Of a stretch of DNA of 50,389 nt, positions 1 to 12,367 are shown in pieces. This DNA comes from Hypsibius dujardini. Its lineage: Eukaryota; Tardigrada; Eutardigrada; Parachela; Hypsibiidae. The DNA lies in contig LRSR01010612.1 in assembly GCA_001579985.1 (NCBI GenBank), positions 1-50,389 of the forward strand, given 5' to 3'. The position numbers and the translations under genes were made by a program. Numbering within the stretch: the stretch's first letter is position 1; every line of letters begins with the position of its first letter. The notes under the pieces are model-generated. The model saw only the letters and a program-made list of their open reading frames with translations. It made no database searches and was not told the origin of the DNA.

Positions 1-644
1 TGTAGGTGTAAATAGTAAGAATCCAAGCAGAAAAAATAAGTTGTCTTGATTTGAATTAATCACTATATTTAATTCAAAATTTCACTCGGTTAATTTCAGT
101 TCAGATGATTCACATTAATTGTTACATTGTTATTCATTGTTGCATTTAATATAATAATACATTAAACAGCAGAGTTTTGTGAAGTTGAAAGACCAACCAT
201 TAAATTTAATTTAGCATTATAATTATTGATCAAATACCAAAATCCGACGTAAATATAAACTTCTGGGATGTTGTTTTTTTCTGGGCTATCAATAAATACT
301 TTTTAAATCAAACGTCTAAAGGTTTTGCTTATTTCTGTTTATTTCTGTGATTATACTTTTTTCTCCAATGTGATTCAAATTTGACTTCAAAATATTTCTG
401 GTTAGGTCAGTCGAATAACATAATTATTTTGATAGATGTTTTTGTAATAAAAGAGATTTGTTTCCATAACGCTATGGCTTTGTTAAGCTTTTCAATCGAA
501 ACTATTAATGGAAGCAAACTTAATTTTACATTACTCTAAAATACGTAAAGAAATTGTAGGTGATATTACAATAAACAATCTACACAAAACACACTGGCTG
601 ATTAATTGAGTGAACTAAATCACTTAATACGGCACGTATCTCAG
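1..644. other. AT-rich non-coding edge
   Basis: This stretch is strongly AT-rich, with no open frame of useful length and no recognisable exon. It most likely forms intron or flank of the WD40 gene whose last exon follows, but no upstream exon is visible inside the window. Confidence 0.5.
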
Positions 645-953
645 GGGCACATCATGGTAACTTCATCAAAATACGATTCCGAAGTGAAATTGTGGGATCT
701 TCGCAAGCTCGGACAGCTGGTCTCGGTGGCCAACTATTCCCCACAATTTATCTGCGATTTCAACTTTGACACGTCCAGCCATCTGGTGGCCATGGCCTTG
801 AACAACGGTCAGGTCAATTTTTGGGACATGAAAACCGGCACCAGTATCGTTTATCCTGCCCACAATTCCAGTACCACCGTTGTCACATGGGACATCTGGG
901 GCGAGTACATGCTGAGCGGGGATGAGCAGGGAAATATTTTTCTTTGGAGTTGA
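645..953 (+). CDS. WD40-repeat protein, terminal exon
   Basis: An open frame of about 102 residues ends at TGA 951-953 and follows a plausible 3' splice site (ctcag at 640-644). It shows two to three WD40 blades: VKLWDLRKL early, then VNFWDMKTG, then a closing GNIFLWS, each with the W-D or L-W signature and spaced about 40 residues apart. This is the end of a beta-propeller scaffold, not an enzyme. The blade spacing and the VKLWDLRKL segment resemble the C-terminal propeller of the splicing factor and ubiquitin ligase Prp19, but identity is low and many WD40 proteins share this pattern. No upstream exon is found in the AT-rich 600 bases before it, so the gene either begins outside the window behind a long intron or this is an isolated fragment. 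Confidence 0.6.
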   Translation, partial: GHIMVTSSKYDSEVKLWDLRKLGQLVSVANYSPQFICDFNFDTSSHLVAMALNNGQVNFWDMKTGTSIVYPAHNSSTTVVTWDIWGEYMLSGDEQGNIFLWS

Positions 954-2115
954 TGGGAATTATAAAATTGTTTGTGTGGATTAATAATAAAATGTCACAT
1001 ACAGTACTTCATTGCATGAGCTGGTTAATTGGAACGAAATTTGACAGTAGTGTTCTTTGAATAACATATTCGAATTTAAATATAAATACTAAAAAAAATA
1101 AAAAAATACTAAATGAATCCAGACGTATCGGGCCAGTTTATTTAAATAAAATAGACATGCCATATTTCCAGTACTTAAAATAAGATATTACATAAAATGT
1201 TAGTACTTAAAGTAAATTTATTGATTCCTGTTTTTGTGACTTTAAATGAAATAATCAATTGTATTTTGCTTAGAAAGAAAAGCCGACTTTAGATGAAAGC
1301 CATTTAAAACCTATTTGGAAATATCTGAACATTACTTGACATGCAGCTAACGGATTCATCCGGATCAACCGTTGCCTGTATGGCCGAATCCGTGCTCAAG
1401 AAAATGGTTGGAAATACAATTCCAAGCTGTTTAAGTGCTTGCAGAGGAAAGAAACTTGTCCGAAGCTATCTGATAGGAATAGCGAGAGCAGACCCGGGTC
1501 GTGCGTGATTCACTATTTCAGCCCAACTTTTGGTTCCAATCTATTCCTCTTTTGTTCCAAAATGAACTGTCCCTTCAGTTCCAAACTATTTCTCGTCACT
1601 TCTGCCCCTTTGCGAAGGGGGACGATTCGAGGTGGCACTGTCGCGTGCGGCCTGCTAGGAAACAAACGCGGTGAAAACCGTCAACTGATTCCGTCCAACG
1701 CCAACCGAGCAACATGTAGAATGAAAAATGACGTCTGTCTGTCTGTCTGTCTGTCTGTCTGTATGTTTTTCGGTCTGTCTCATGAACAAAATGTAACGTT
1801 GAAGTAAGTGTAGTATAAGTCGAATTAGCCAAATCTCCGAACTCGACCGAACGACAGACAATCTGGAAAATTGAGTAGCCAAGCGTTCTACCGGGACTAC
1901 CGGTCTATTAAGTGCATCCGTTGGATGTCCGTGATTGATCCAACAACAACAACATTTATTGGGCGGATCGTTGACAGGATGAGCCATGTAAATCGTGAGA
2001 CTGGCCAGCTTAATCAACGAATCGGCCTGAGGAAACTAAAGAATCAAACAATCATACAGGCAGTGCGGCCGCCCTGCTTAAGATGCGTCAAGGCAGCTGT
2101 CACCATTAAGTGGTT
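954..2115. other. intergenic, no gene seen
   Basis: The left half is AT-rich and carries a copy of a dispersed AT-rich repeat around 1140-1260. A short (CTGT)n array lies at 1733-1762. Several open frames of 60-120 codons run through the repeat on both strands, but none has a family signature or flanking splice sites. Confidence 0.5.
1733..1762. repeat. (CTGT)n microsatellite
   Basis: This is a pure run of about seven GTCT/CTGT units in intergenic DNA. It belongs to the tetranucleotide family that fills introns across the window. Confidence 0.9.
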
Positions 2116-2853
2116 GCACTTACTAGGGCAGTAATGGAGATTTTCCCTCCCGATCGACATCGATCGAGTTTTTTTTCACAAATAGCTACCTATTTGTCAT
2201 AATTTATCATTAGGGTTCCCCTGTGGAAATCACATTACCGGATTCAGAAAAGCATAAGATAGAAAAATACTTCCACACCCAGTTTATTTCGTGAGCAGAC
2301 GCTTGATTGATTGAAAGCTTACTATTTTTCTTGATTTCACTGTAAAAAATGTCCATTTTTATAAATAGATTTAAGCAAATCTTTTGACATTATCCCATGC
2401 CAAATTTAATTTAGAGTCGATTAGCATAAGCCGAAAATTTTTCAATCGTCAGGGGCGGAGCTGCGTGTATTTCTAATGAGGGACAAAAAACTCAAGCGTA
2501 GCCTACCAGAGCTGGCCGACAGCTCCCCCCCCCCTGAAATTTTAAAAATATTCGGCTCATGCCAATCAACTGCAAATTGCATTTGGCATGGGGTAGTGTC
2601 AAACAATTTGTTCTTAAAAACTGGCATTTTTTACAGTTTTCAGGGAAAATAGTAAGCTTTCAATTAATCAAGCGTCCACTCAGAGCACAAACTGGCTGGG
2701 CAAGTATTTTTCTTCCTTATTCTTTTCTGAAACCGGTAATGTGATTTCCACGCTGAGACTCCTATAATAAATCATGATGAATAGGTAGCTATTTGTGAAA
2801 ACAAATTCTTGCCAATCGGGAGGAAAAATCTCCGTTATTGCCCGAGTTAAAGC
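2116..2853. mobile_element. foldback (snapback) element, ~740 bp
   Basis: Two arms of about 340 bases are imperfect reverse complements. The left arm is 2116-2463 and the right arm 2520-2853, with a loop of about 55 bases. Matching blocks include the outer segment around 2132-2150 against 2820-2838, the tcacaaatagctacctatt block near 2175 against its complement near 2790, and the gcttgattgattgaaagctt block near 2311 against 2660-2680. The loop edge reads CAGGGGCGGAGCTG on one side and a C-rich complement on the other. No transposase frame is present. It is a non-autonomous, long-arm inverted-repeat element; the superfamily is unassigned. Confidence 0.8.
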
Positions 2854-3066
2854 AAAATGGTGGCCTTGAAAAATGTGAATAAAAAAGAATCGATAGTCAC
2901 TCGTAATTGCACCAAATGTCTTCCTACCTCTGATCATCTTTTATAACGTGCGAACAGGACTAAGTGAGAGTAAAGAACGGCTGTGCATATAAAAATGGTA
3001 AAGACACAATATCAATAAAAAAAACGGATTTCTATGTCCTTCTGCAAGACGGATCAGGTGCCGTTG

Positions 3067-5821
3067 CTAAAATCGTAGACGTCTCCTTGCTGGACGTACG
3101 TTCTCCCTCAAGACACATGTACAACCATCCACCAGAGCTTTCCTCAAGCATTTTGTGGTTTCCTTGGACAGAGCCGCAGTGGTTCCCGAATGTTTTACCC
3201 TGGTTGAGGGAGCTCGCTGTGTTGGTTGGAGAAGAGAAGACCTCCGACGTGCTGCTAGAAACCTCCACTGTTTGAGCTCCTCGTTCGCACGAACTAGCCT
3301 CTCCCTGACGAGGTCAATGTCTATCTTTCTCGGATCCTCATCCGTCGCATCACCGTGTGATGATGGGCTAGTCGAGTTGGAAGCACTACAGGAATCCCTC
3401 TCAGGCTCCTTCTTTCTTTTCCCTTGAAGCGGCAGTTTGGTATTAAGGTTGTCGGCGTGGCCATTAGTGACTTCCGGTGAATGACGGATGAGATCGAGAA
3501 AATCGTGCAGCTGCCGCAGATGTTTTTCTAAATTTATTTTCTGTAAACACACAAAAAACCAATTAATATTCATCAATCCAATTATATTCTTCATTTCAGG
3601 GACATCATGAATGCATAAATGTCAGTAACGTAATCGATTCAAACGATTTCATGGAAATGAATTTCATTAGAAGTATGCGTCTTACAGGCATCGTCGCAGC
3701 AATGGCCGTCGACGTTTGCCGGGAGCCATCGTCAAGACTTCTCAGGAATTTCTTCAGTTCCTTGGTCATTTCGGTGTAATTTTGCGCACCGAACGCAAGC
3801 AGTTCAAATGCGATAGTAGAGTGTTCAAGCTGGTCCACTTTCTGAATAATGGCGTCCGTTACCTGCACGTTGCGGCGGAGAAGTTTTCGGAACCTCGACG
3901 AGCTCTTTTCTGCCTCGTTGGTAATTGTGTGGACAGCCACATTGGTGAAGTCGGTTAGCTTCTGGACCATTATACGGAAGGATTGCTGCGGAACATATAC
4001 TAGGCTCTAGTTTAAGCTTAAACGGGAATATAGTAAACAGACAGACAGATGGACAAAGAGTACCTCTTGCTCTGAACTGGGACCGAAATTCTTCCTTAGC
4101 AATCCAGTGGAAAGTTCCCCCAAATCTTGCCGAATCTCATTCAGCAACCTTTCCTGATCGGACGCCGCTTTACGAGAGCTTTCTTGAACTTCCAATAAGT
4201 CCTCTCGCAGACACTCTCGAACTGCAGCCAGTTCAACTGCCGCCGCCATGAGAGCTTCATGCTGCGTTCCAACATTGGTTGCAATATCGCTCTGCCGCAT
4301 TTCGAGGCATGAATTGTTCGAGCGCAGTGCTGCAATCTCGGCTTGTGCCAGTTCGCATTCCCGCTTCTTTTCCTGTAGTTGTTTTTCTAAAAGACTTTTC
4401 GATTCAGCGATTGTGTTGAAAAGGGTCACCTGCTCCGTATCTCCCGAACCGAGACTTGGGGGCTCGTCTTTGTCAGAAGGTATCTGATCGTCTGCCTGAT
4501 TCAGTAATGGTTGGCCATATTGCGACTCAGACAATTGACTTGGACTGCTATCAGCCAACGATCCTCCATCCTCAGACACAGCATTCTCCAACATGGCATT
4601 CAAAGTCTCCAACTGCAGATTCACCTCACCCAACTCCTTCTCCATAGTTTGCCTGCAATGTAATTTACATATGCTTTAGCGCCCTTAAGAAAGTGTGACC
4701 ACAGAAATGTTAAACGAACGTGAATACGGGCCTTACTAGTTAATAGTGCCGATAGTTTAAGGACAAAATTGAAATTAAACTAACTATAATCATACAGAAC
4801 TATTATAATAAATATTATTGTTAGTAATGTTAAAAATATTATTAATATATTATAATTAAATATACAATTGACGAGGAAAACCCATTCATTACGATGGAAA
4901 TCTCTATATAAATAGTTATAGCAAGTTATAAATAACTTGCATTTACTTACCGAACGTTTGTTGCCTTTTCCAGCTCGGATTGCAGCTGTTCCGCTCGGCT
5001 GGTCAGTTTCTCTAGGCAGACGTGCAGCATCTCGTTGGCCTTCCGGCTAGTCTGCAGGTCTGCATGGGCCGTGGCCTGGGCAGCCTCTTTGTCTGTCTCA
5101 AAGTCGGCAATCTTCGAGCGAAAGAAGGCAATGTCGTTTTCCGCCTGAAAACGCTCGGCCTGACTTTTGTTCAACTGTGCCTGGAGATTTTCGATGACAT
5201 TCTCCGTCTCGTCCCGCAATGCCTGCATCATCTGATCCCCATCCGCAATTCTAGCTTCATTGTGGGAAAGATCCTCCTGTAAGGCAATGAACCTTTCCTG
5301 ATTGTCTTGCCGTGAACGCTCAAGATCATCTACAGTCTGTCTGAGTGACTGTAATTCAGTCTCACAGGCAGTCCGCTCCAATACGAGGGTGGAAATTCGG
5401 TCTTCGAGTGCTGCCTTCTGTGAAACTAAATGGCAATTGGCGTCTTGATGCGAGGTGATAATGGCGTGGAGGTCTTCCGATTCGCGTTGGGTCTTTGTAA
5501 GGTCTTGCTCAAGGCTCTTATGCGCCTGTCTGAGAGCGTCCATATCCTCGCGCAGGAGACTGATAATTTCTTCCGCCTCAGTCAGCTCTTGCAGTTGATC
5601 GCAGGCATTTTCTTTGAGCTGCTCATTGGCATCCTGGAGGTCAGACACGAGCCGTGTGAGACGGGTCAGCTGCTGATCTCGGTCGGCAATGGTTTCGGCT
5701 TGCAGCTGGATTGTCTCTTGGAGTTTGCCAATAGAAGTATTGAGCTCGGCTGTAGGCAAAACACAGCATTATGTTTTATGAATTTCAGATAGACAAACAG
5801 ACAAACAGACAAACAGACACA

Positions 5822-5858
<37 letters not shown>

Positions 5859-8278
5859 TAGACTGACAGACAGAAGCGCTCACAAATCTCAGTAGCCCCC
5901 TTCTTAGCTGATGCTTCCAATTGCTCCTCCATTTCGCTGTTATATTTCCTCTCTCTTTCCAGCTGCAAACGGAGAAACACCTTTTCATGGTTGATTTGAC
6001 GGGTCTGGTCAAATACATCCGTCAGGTCTTTCTCCAGAGCAGTCTTATTGTTTTCCGTCTTTTTCAGTTCCACCCGTAACAGCTCGGATTCTTCTTCTAC
6101 TTTGGTAAGCAGATTTTTTGCATTATCCAACTGGGATGCAATGTCCCACTTTTCACCGTTCACAGTTGCCAACTCCAACTGGACTGCTTGATGTTTCGCC
6201 GTCACTCGCTCGAGTTCAGCAGTCACCGATGTAACTTCTGCTTCCAAACACAGAGTTTGGGATCTTTCTCTCTGGAACTCATGACTAAGTCTTGCTGCAT
6301 CATCCGTCGCCTGTTGGCATTGGGTATCCTTTTCCAAGAGTTGATTCTCCAATTGTTTCATGGTTGCTCTACATTCTTCGAGACTCGAGCGAATTTCTGC
6401 AGTCTCAGCTATTGCTCGTTTCAACTCCTCCGCCATGTCAAGCTGATTAATGATTCGTTCTTGTAGCACGGTTTCCTTTTGAGACATGTTACCTTGAGCT
6501 TCCCTGAGAGCCAGTTTCCATTCCTCCAACTCGATCATCTGTAACAGACACAACTCCCAATTGGCTGCATTCATGTTTGCATTTTGTGCATGTCTGTATA
6601 TCAGTCTACTTCTCTGTCATCCGTTTTCTGCCAGAATGGACATTTGTCTGTCTGTCTGTCTAGAGTCAAGATACTAACCACTCTTTGAAGTTCTTCACTT
6701 GTCTGTACCAGACATTCATCCTTCTTCGCGGCTTCTTGCTCCATATGCTGACTACAACGACCGCACTCCTCCAGTTGCTCTCGTAGCCCCAACATCTTAA
6801 CAGTCTGATTCACCAAGGATTCCTCCAGCTGCTTCCTCTGCTGGTCCGCGTAATCCAGCAACGACCGCAGCACATGAGCCCCGTAGTCGGACTTATTCAA
6901 CAGGTCACTTTTGGCAATCAATTCCTGCTCCAAGTTGGCCTTGCAGTAGTTGGTCTCCTCCATCACGAACCGTAATGAACGGATCTCATCCCCGGCCGCC
7001 CTGATGGACCATTCCTTTTGGCTCAAATCCGTTTCCAGCGTTCGAACATACTCAATCATTTTGCTGTGGTCTTCGCTGCTGGCAGTCTGGGAGTCTTGAA
7101 AGCCATCACCACTCCCTCCGGAAATACAGAGGCCCCCTGCTGCCCCTGTTTGAAGTTGTTCTTCCAGATCGGCGATTTTCGCCTGCAGCTCGTGAACTTT
7201 TTCGGTTGAGCTGTTGAGATCTTGCACCTTTTAAAATAAAATTACACGTATAGGACATTTAATTTGGTTATTAATATTATTCAAATTAACGTAAAAAGGA
7301 AATATTATTTTTTAGTTACTACAGAATATATATATTTTTACTGATATTTACCTATATATACATACATAATATTTTAAATTAATTTAAACAGTGACTTATT
7401 ATTATTATTTGATTATTGGATTAGCAAATTGGCCTAATAAAATTTAACCTTTTCTCGCAATTCTGAGTGGACTTGATTGAAGTTCTCCTCCAACTCTTCA
7501 CATTGAATCGTTACGGTCCAGAGGTCTTTGCGGGCGTCATTCAGCTGTTTGGTCCGTTCCTCAGTCTTGGCCCGTAGCAGATTTATAATAGTATCGGGAG
7601 AACTCTGGGTTTTGGTTTCGTCGGCTTCTTCGTCAGAAAAGACTTCCGCCTCGGCCGCCAGGAGTTTCACGAGGTTTCGGGCATATTTTTCGTCTAGGGC
7701 CCGTGACTCGCGGTCTTTTTCGGTTTCCTCCTCAATAAAGTTTTGGATGAGCAGTCGTTGCCTTGTTACATCACCGTCCTAAAACCGATACAGGGGTAAG
7801 AAGGGTAAGCCAAACGATACTAGAGACAGTAGCCTAGTCGGAAGAGAAACAAAAAAGCGGCAGGCAGGCAGACAGGCAGACAGGCAGACATGCAAAAATA
7901 CAAGCAAGTTTATTAACGGCAATAAGGCGAAGAATGAAAAATGCATTGAGACAGAAGGACATATCGTGCTGAGCCATACCTGGATTGTTTTTATTGTGTC
8001 TTCGAGCTTTGCTGTACGTTTATCCTTCCATTCAATCATGCTGGTCAGTTGCTGCCGTCTTTGAGTCATTTGTCTCCATTCTTCATTAGCAATTTGTCTG
8101 CCGACAAAAAAAGCACATTCCAGTATCGCAAGTGAGGGATGTACATCCAAGATTGAACTAACGAGTTTAGAGGTTTTCCTGATACATTATCTGGACTCTC
8201 ATCGGATATTCGCAAATGCGGCCGGTTACCGGATCGGAAAGGACTTTTGGCGAGATGGGTCTGTAATTGTCTCAACAT
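3067..8278 (-). CDS. large coiled-coil protein, 9 exons, 1309 aa, family not recognised
   Basis: Exons on the minus strand are 8278-8163, 8097-7980, 7778-7449, 7227-6679, 6538-5884, 5749-4951, 4652-4064, 3985-3686 and 3540-3067. Every junction has a GT donor and AG acceptor and the phases join exactly. The start ATG is at 8278 and the stop at 3067-3069. Residues from about 40 to 1150 are dominated by Glu, Gln, Lys and Leu heptads typical of long parallel coiled coils, broken near residue 210 by a Gly/Ser-rich hinge. The first 40 residues are basic and non-helical, and the last 100 are basic with an RRRSS patch. No motor, CH, GRIP or kinase domain is visible, so an elongated structural or tethering role is the most that can be inferred. 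It could be a diverged golgin, centrosomal or kinesin-tail-like protein. Introns carry CTGT arrays, mostly in sense polarity. Confidence 0.78.
5787..5876. repeat. (CAGA)n array in coiled-coil gene intron 5
   Basis: This is a nearly pure CAGA/ACAG tetranucleotide run. It sits just downstream of the intron 5 donor (exon ends 5884) and reads CTGT on the coding strand. Confidence 0.9.
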
Positions 8279-9673
8279 ATTAGCTTCGCAAATATGAAAA
8301 TACGCTTAATAGACCACGGTTACAATGACCTGTTCGCGTGGTGACAAAGTGTGAACTTCCGGTGCGCTGACAGTAACAGTCAGATTGTCTAGACTGGGCT
8401 TCGGAAGTCTGTATAAAAGTGAAAAAAGGAACTCGGATATGGAAAAAGGGAGCTGAACGCTCTGAATGATTTACATTTCGCCCGTCTGACTACCTGAGTG
8501 ACTGTGTGTTTGTTTGTCTGTGTGTCTGTGTGGATGGCTGGCTGGCTTTCTGACTGCCTGTCTACCTGTCTGCCTGTCTGCCTGTCTGCCTGTCTGCCTG
8601 ATTCTCTGGCTGGCTGGCTGGTTGTGCAGATAAATACCTACTTAAAAGTGCTATTTGAGAAGATATTTCGGAGACACTCCACTTCGATTAAACTGTCTGT
8701 TCGAGATCTGTCTGGAATTATTAACGGCATTGATACCACAGGCGGGCTGCTACATTCCTCGACATATGAGTCCGATTCTGCAATATCCTCCTCCTCCATT
8801 TCGCATCAGGTTGAGGAGTAAATTTCAAAATGTACGGCAAATATCCACCACAAGTATTACCAACATGCACGAGGACTCGGGAACGATTGTTCCAGAGGTG
8901 CTCACAATCCAATACTGAACGTAAATAACGAATTCAGAACCGTCCAGTCTAACTTTCGGAATACGAATTTCGAAGATGCTGAGACTTGGAATCGGACCGC
9001 AAATTGAATTTGAAATTTTATAGGCGGTATTATGCGATGGCGGAATTGTTTGAAGGTCATATTTTGGGCGGAAATTTGCCCCGTAGTAAGACCGTTGCTG
9101 AGTCAGAATCTGCGCATCAGACACGCAAACAGAATACTTGGATGACCGGATCAAGCCCATTCACTCGGCCATTGGGTGGAAGCAATACGTTGAGTGAGGT
9201 AAATGGCTTGACTTGGTCAGCCAAACACTGGCCATGCGTGTACATACTGTATATGTTTGTATGGCCACAAATAATCTGGGAAATCATTAAAGATAGCTTT
9301 GTTATACGCTTCAATTTTTAGTATCAGTCATAAAATTACATTACGGTAATGGGTCTCAAATAGATTCGACAGAAAAATGCGAAAAAGCGCCTTGCGTTTG
9401 AGGTAGTTGGTTTCGCTCCACTTCCAACAGATCCGACTCCACTTCCAGTATGCGCCCAATTTCACGTGTACTTCCAGCATGACTGGCTTGAAACATCCAG
9501 CAATCAATCAGGCAATGGAAAGGATTCTATTACAAATGTTTCTAATCAAACTTCTTCCTCAAACTTTATTTTCGCATTGTTAAATTCTCTCTCTGCATTG
9601 TCTAGTCGGATTTATTTCTCACGAATGCTTTAGATTTTTTTCCCCGCGTATTATCAGTGATACACACTACGTA
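8279..9673. other. intergenic between divergent genes, no gene recognised
   Basis: This is the shared upstream region of the coiled-coil gene (-) and ABITRAM (+). It contains a degenerate CTGT/CTGC/CTGG array at about 8495-8625. A stretch at 8640-9330 has overlapping open frames of 60-110 codons on both strands. None has a family signature, consistent codon pattern or coherent splice sites, so I do not call a gene. Confidence 0.5.
8495..8625. repeat. degenerate CTGT/CTGC/CTGG array
   Basis: This is a tetranucleotide-derived tract of mixed CTGT, CTGC and CTGG units in the divergent intergenic region. Confidence 0.8.
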
Positions 9674-11182
9674 ATGGCTGTGAAGAGAGAGGGAGTTAGC
9701 GGCTCGGAAGGAGAAGTTGCGGTTGTTCAACTCCAAACTCAACCCATTCTTCCATCGTCTGCTCATCATTTCGCCCCTTCTTCATCCATTCCCTGGAGCC
9801 TGCCCAAATATATTGACGTGAACTACAGTCGCCTATTCCAAATTGGTAATAGCGGCGGGTTTGGGTTTTATCTTGCGTGCGCCATTGTTTTATTTCTAGT
9901 GGAAACGTATGTGGAACATCCGGCGGTAGATTGATCGATTGCTGCGGCAGGTTAAATCGGGAATTGGTTGAATGCAACGTTATTCATTGATTAATCGTTT
10001 GCGTGCTGTGATGTTTTAATCCATAATTATTTCGGTTTGCTGCACGAGGATGACTAATTTTTAATTTAATGTGATTTTCTTAAATGTTTATATTTAATAT
10101 ATTAATATTGTTATTTTTAAATCTTTAAATATTTTAATAAATGTTGGCCCCGTTGATGATGCGCGCCTTGCGCGATTGTTCCATTGATTAATTGATGAAG
10201 TGCATTGAGTTTGCAGACTTTTATGAATTAACATAAAAGCAAAAGTATGATTATGTCTAAAGCCCCAGTTATTTCGCACATGTACAACAGTTCCAGTACA
10301 TTTTACCTTTTTTTTCCAGATCAGCGCAAAGATTCTTCGGAAGATTGTTGTCTCTTCATTCACACCAACAGGTTTGCGTGTCGGGGAGATGACATCACAG
10401 ACACGGACACAGACGTGGACATAGACATAGACAAAGACACAGACGAAGACACAGACACAGACACAGACACAGACACCGACACAGACACAGACACGGACAC
10501 AGATACAGACACAGACACAGACACAGAAACAGAAACAGAAACAAAAGCACAGACACAGACACAGACACAGACAGACACAGACAGACACAGAAACAGAAAC
10601 AGAAACAGAAACAGAAACAGAAACAGAAACAAAAGCACAGACACAGACACAGACACAGACAGACACAGAAACAGAAACAGAAACAGAAACAAAAGCACAG
10701 ATACAGACACAGACACAGACAGACACAGAAACAGAAACAGAAACAGAAACAAAAGCACAGACACAGACATCTTTATTTGCTAATTCTTTTGGTTAGTTTT
10801 TTGGAGTACAGTCCAAGTAAATAATGCATTATTTATTCAAGTATTCTTTTCGAAAATTCCTATTTACTGTAGAATTTAAAATCAATAACGACCGGGAATT
10901 AATTTTACTTTAAATGAATTAAATTATTTAAAATACATTGAACGAATGTTAATGAAATTTAAATTTTTCATCGATGCAATGCTAACATGTGTGTGCTTTG
11001 TTCAGGCTGTGCGTCTTAGCGCTTGCGCCTTCACACCCGATTTATCGGCTTCATCAGACACCTGTCAGTGTCACATTCCAGATATCTGACGGGACAGACC
11101 GATCGCTCAGCCATGCCCAGGGAGCTCGTAAAAAAGTATGCCCTCTCTGTTGCCTGAGCGTCAATACTCTACCGTAACGGCC

Positions 11183-11214
<32 letters not shown>

Positions 11215-11991
11215 CGTTGAATGTACGAAGATGTTTTGTTGAATTTAGGGGGCACAGTTTTTAACGGAAGGTGCTTGCGTATGCCATGTTGACTGCTCCG
11301 ATGGCACGCGGTACGATATTGTTAGTGGGATCAAGGGCAAGCTCCTCGAAGTGAATACCCGACTGATGGAGGCTCCACAGCTGCTGTCGGAAAAGGTAGC
11401 GTCAATTATGTCTATTCTTTCGGCTGTGTTTGCTATTTCTGTTGATTTGTCTGTCAGTCGTTTGTCCGTCCCCTGGTGGCGAGACCATTGTCTGTATCGG
11501 ACTACTGCATGCATCCGCGCGTCTATACGTCCTTTTGATTCTCTATGGCGGGTACAGGCACATATTGTCGCCTGTGTTAGTCTGTTTATGTTTCTATGTC
11601 TGTATCTGCCTGCATCCATTGTCTGCCTGTATGTGTGCGTGCGTGTATGAGTATATTTGTCTAAATCTCCATATACAGGTGTTCTGTGTCTGTCTGTGCC
11701 CATTTGTCTGTTTGTGCGCTCGGGCGTCCATTTTTACGTCTGTGGCTACGTGTCTGTCTTTGCTTGCATTTATTCGGTTGCCGGTCTCTACCCTGTTTGC
11801 AGTCTTCCTTCAGCACTAAACGTGCCTGTCGTTTACAGCCCTTTTCTGACGGATACCTGGCCATCATTATGCCGAACGAGCTGGAGATGTCCATCATCCG
11901 CAACACTCTCCACGACGAAGCCGCTTATCAGGAGCTTCGATTTGCCCAAATAGCTACTGAGCAGCCGCTCGTTAAGACTGAGACCAGTTGA
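9674..11991 (+). CDS. ABITRAM: ABITRAM (FAM206A/Simiate) homologue, 5 exons, 217 aa
   Basis: Exons are 9674-9845, 10320-10371, 11006-11135, 11249-11395 and 11839-11991, joined in perfect phase with GT-AG introns. The product matches the small conserved animal protein ABITRAM along its length. It has a tyrosine-rich N-terminal segment (KYIDVNYSRLF), a CxxH-like EDCCLFIHTNR block leading into LCVLALAPSHPI, then GAQFLTE, the GIKGKLLEVN strand and the C-terminal GYLAIIMP motif. Its length is close to the human protein, which is described as an actin-binding modulator of transcription with a lipoyl/GcvH-like fold. Residues 1-40 (Gly/Ser/Gln-rich) are poorly conserved, so the exact start is less certain than the rest. 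Intron 2 (10372-11005) is expanded by a hexameric repeat. Confidence 0.9.
10395..10772. repeat. CAGACA/CAGAAA hexamer array with 60-bp higher-order unit
   Basis: Inside ABITRAM intron 2, CAGACA and CAGAAA hexamers alternate in blocks. The marker AAAAGCAC recurs at 10543, 10631, 10691 and 10751, giving a higher-order period of 60 bases for the last units. It encodes nothing; long Thr-Asp or Ser-Val open frames here are artefacts. Confidence 0.9.
11180..11216. repeat. (CTGT)n array in ABITRAM intron 3
   Basis: This is a pure CTGT run between exons 3 and 4 of ABITRAM. A long degenerate version fills intron 4 at about 11430-11820. Confidence 0.9.
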
Positions 11992-12367
11992 TTTGGCTGT
12001 TTCTTTCAGTTGTTTTCGTTTGTTTTGCCTAGATTACCACTAACCGGAAAGGGGTCAGATGTACGAGTGCGAGCTAGCGACAATTGTGCAGTTCTACTGA
12101 GGCTAGCTAAATTCGTCGAAATTTCATGCGTTATGGCCGAAACACATAGAAAAGTTGGCGGGCACGAAGACAAATAGACAGAAAGACGACCAGATAGGCA
12201 GACAGACAGGCAGACAAACAAACAGACAGATAAACAATCAGAAAGCATGCAAAGAAAAATATACAGACATTCAGAAAAGAACGTTGCTCATTAGCAACGC
12301 TGAGTTCTTTCTCGGGCCTACTTGACATCCCATTGTGGTACATGTATAGCGCTTCCGCTACAAAGCT
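11992..12367. other. short intergenic with degenerate CAGA tract
   Basis: This lies between ABITRAM and the BTB-BACK gene and holds a degenerate CAGA/CAGG tract at about 12165-12240. It must contain the 3' end of ABITRAM and the promoter of the next gene, but I see no clear motif. Confidence 0.5.

Noticed and set aside
8655-9321. Possible small gene between the coiled-coil gene and ABITRAM
   Set aside because: Overlapping frames on both strands, no conserved motif and no coherent splice pattern.
10094-10783. Open frames of 136-210 codons on both strands in the CAGACA region
   Set aside because: They are translations of a simple repeat without stop codons; the region is ABITRAM intron 2.
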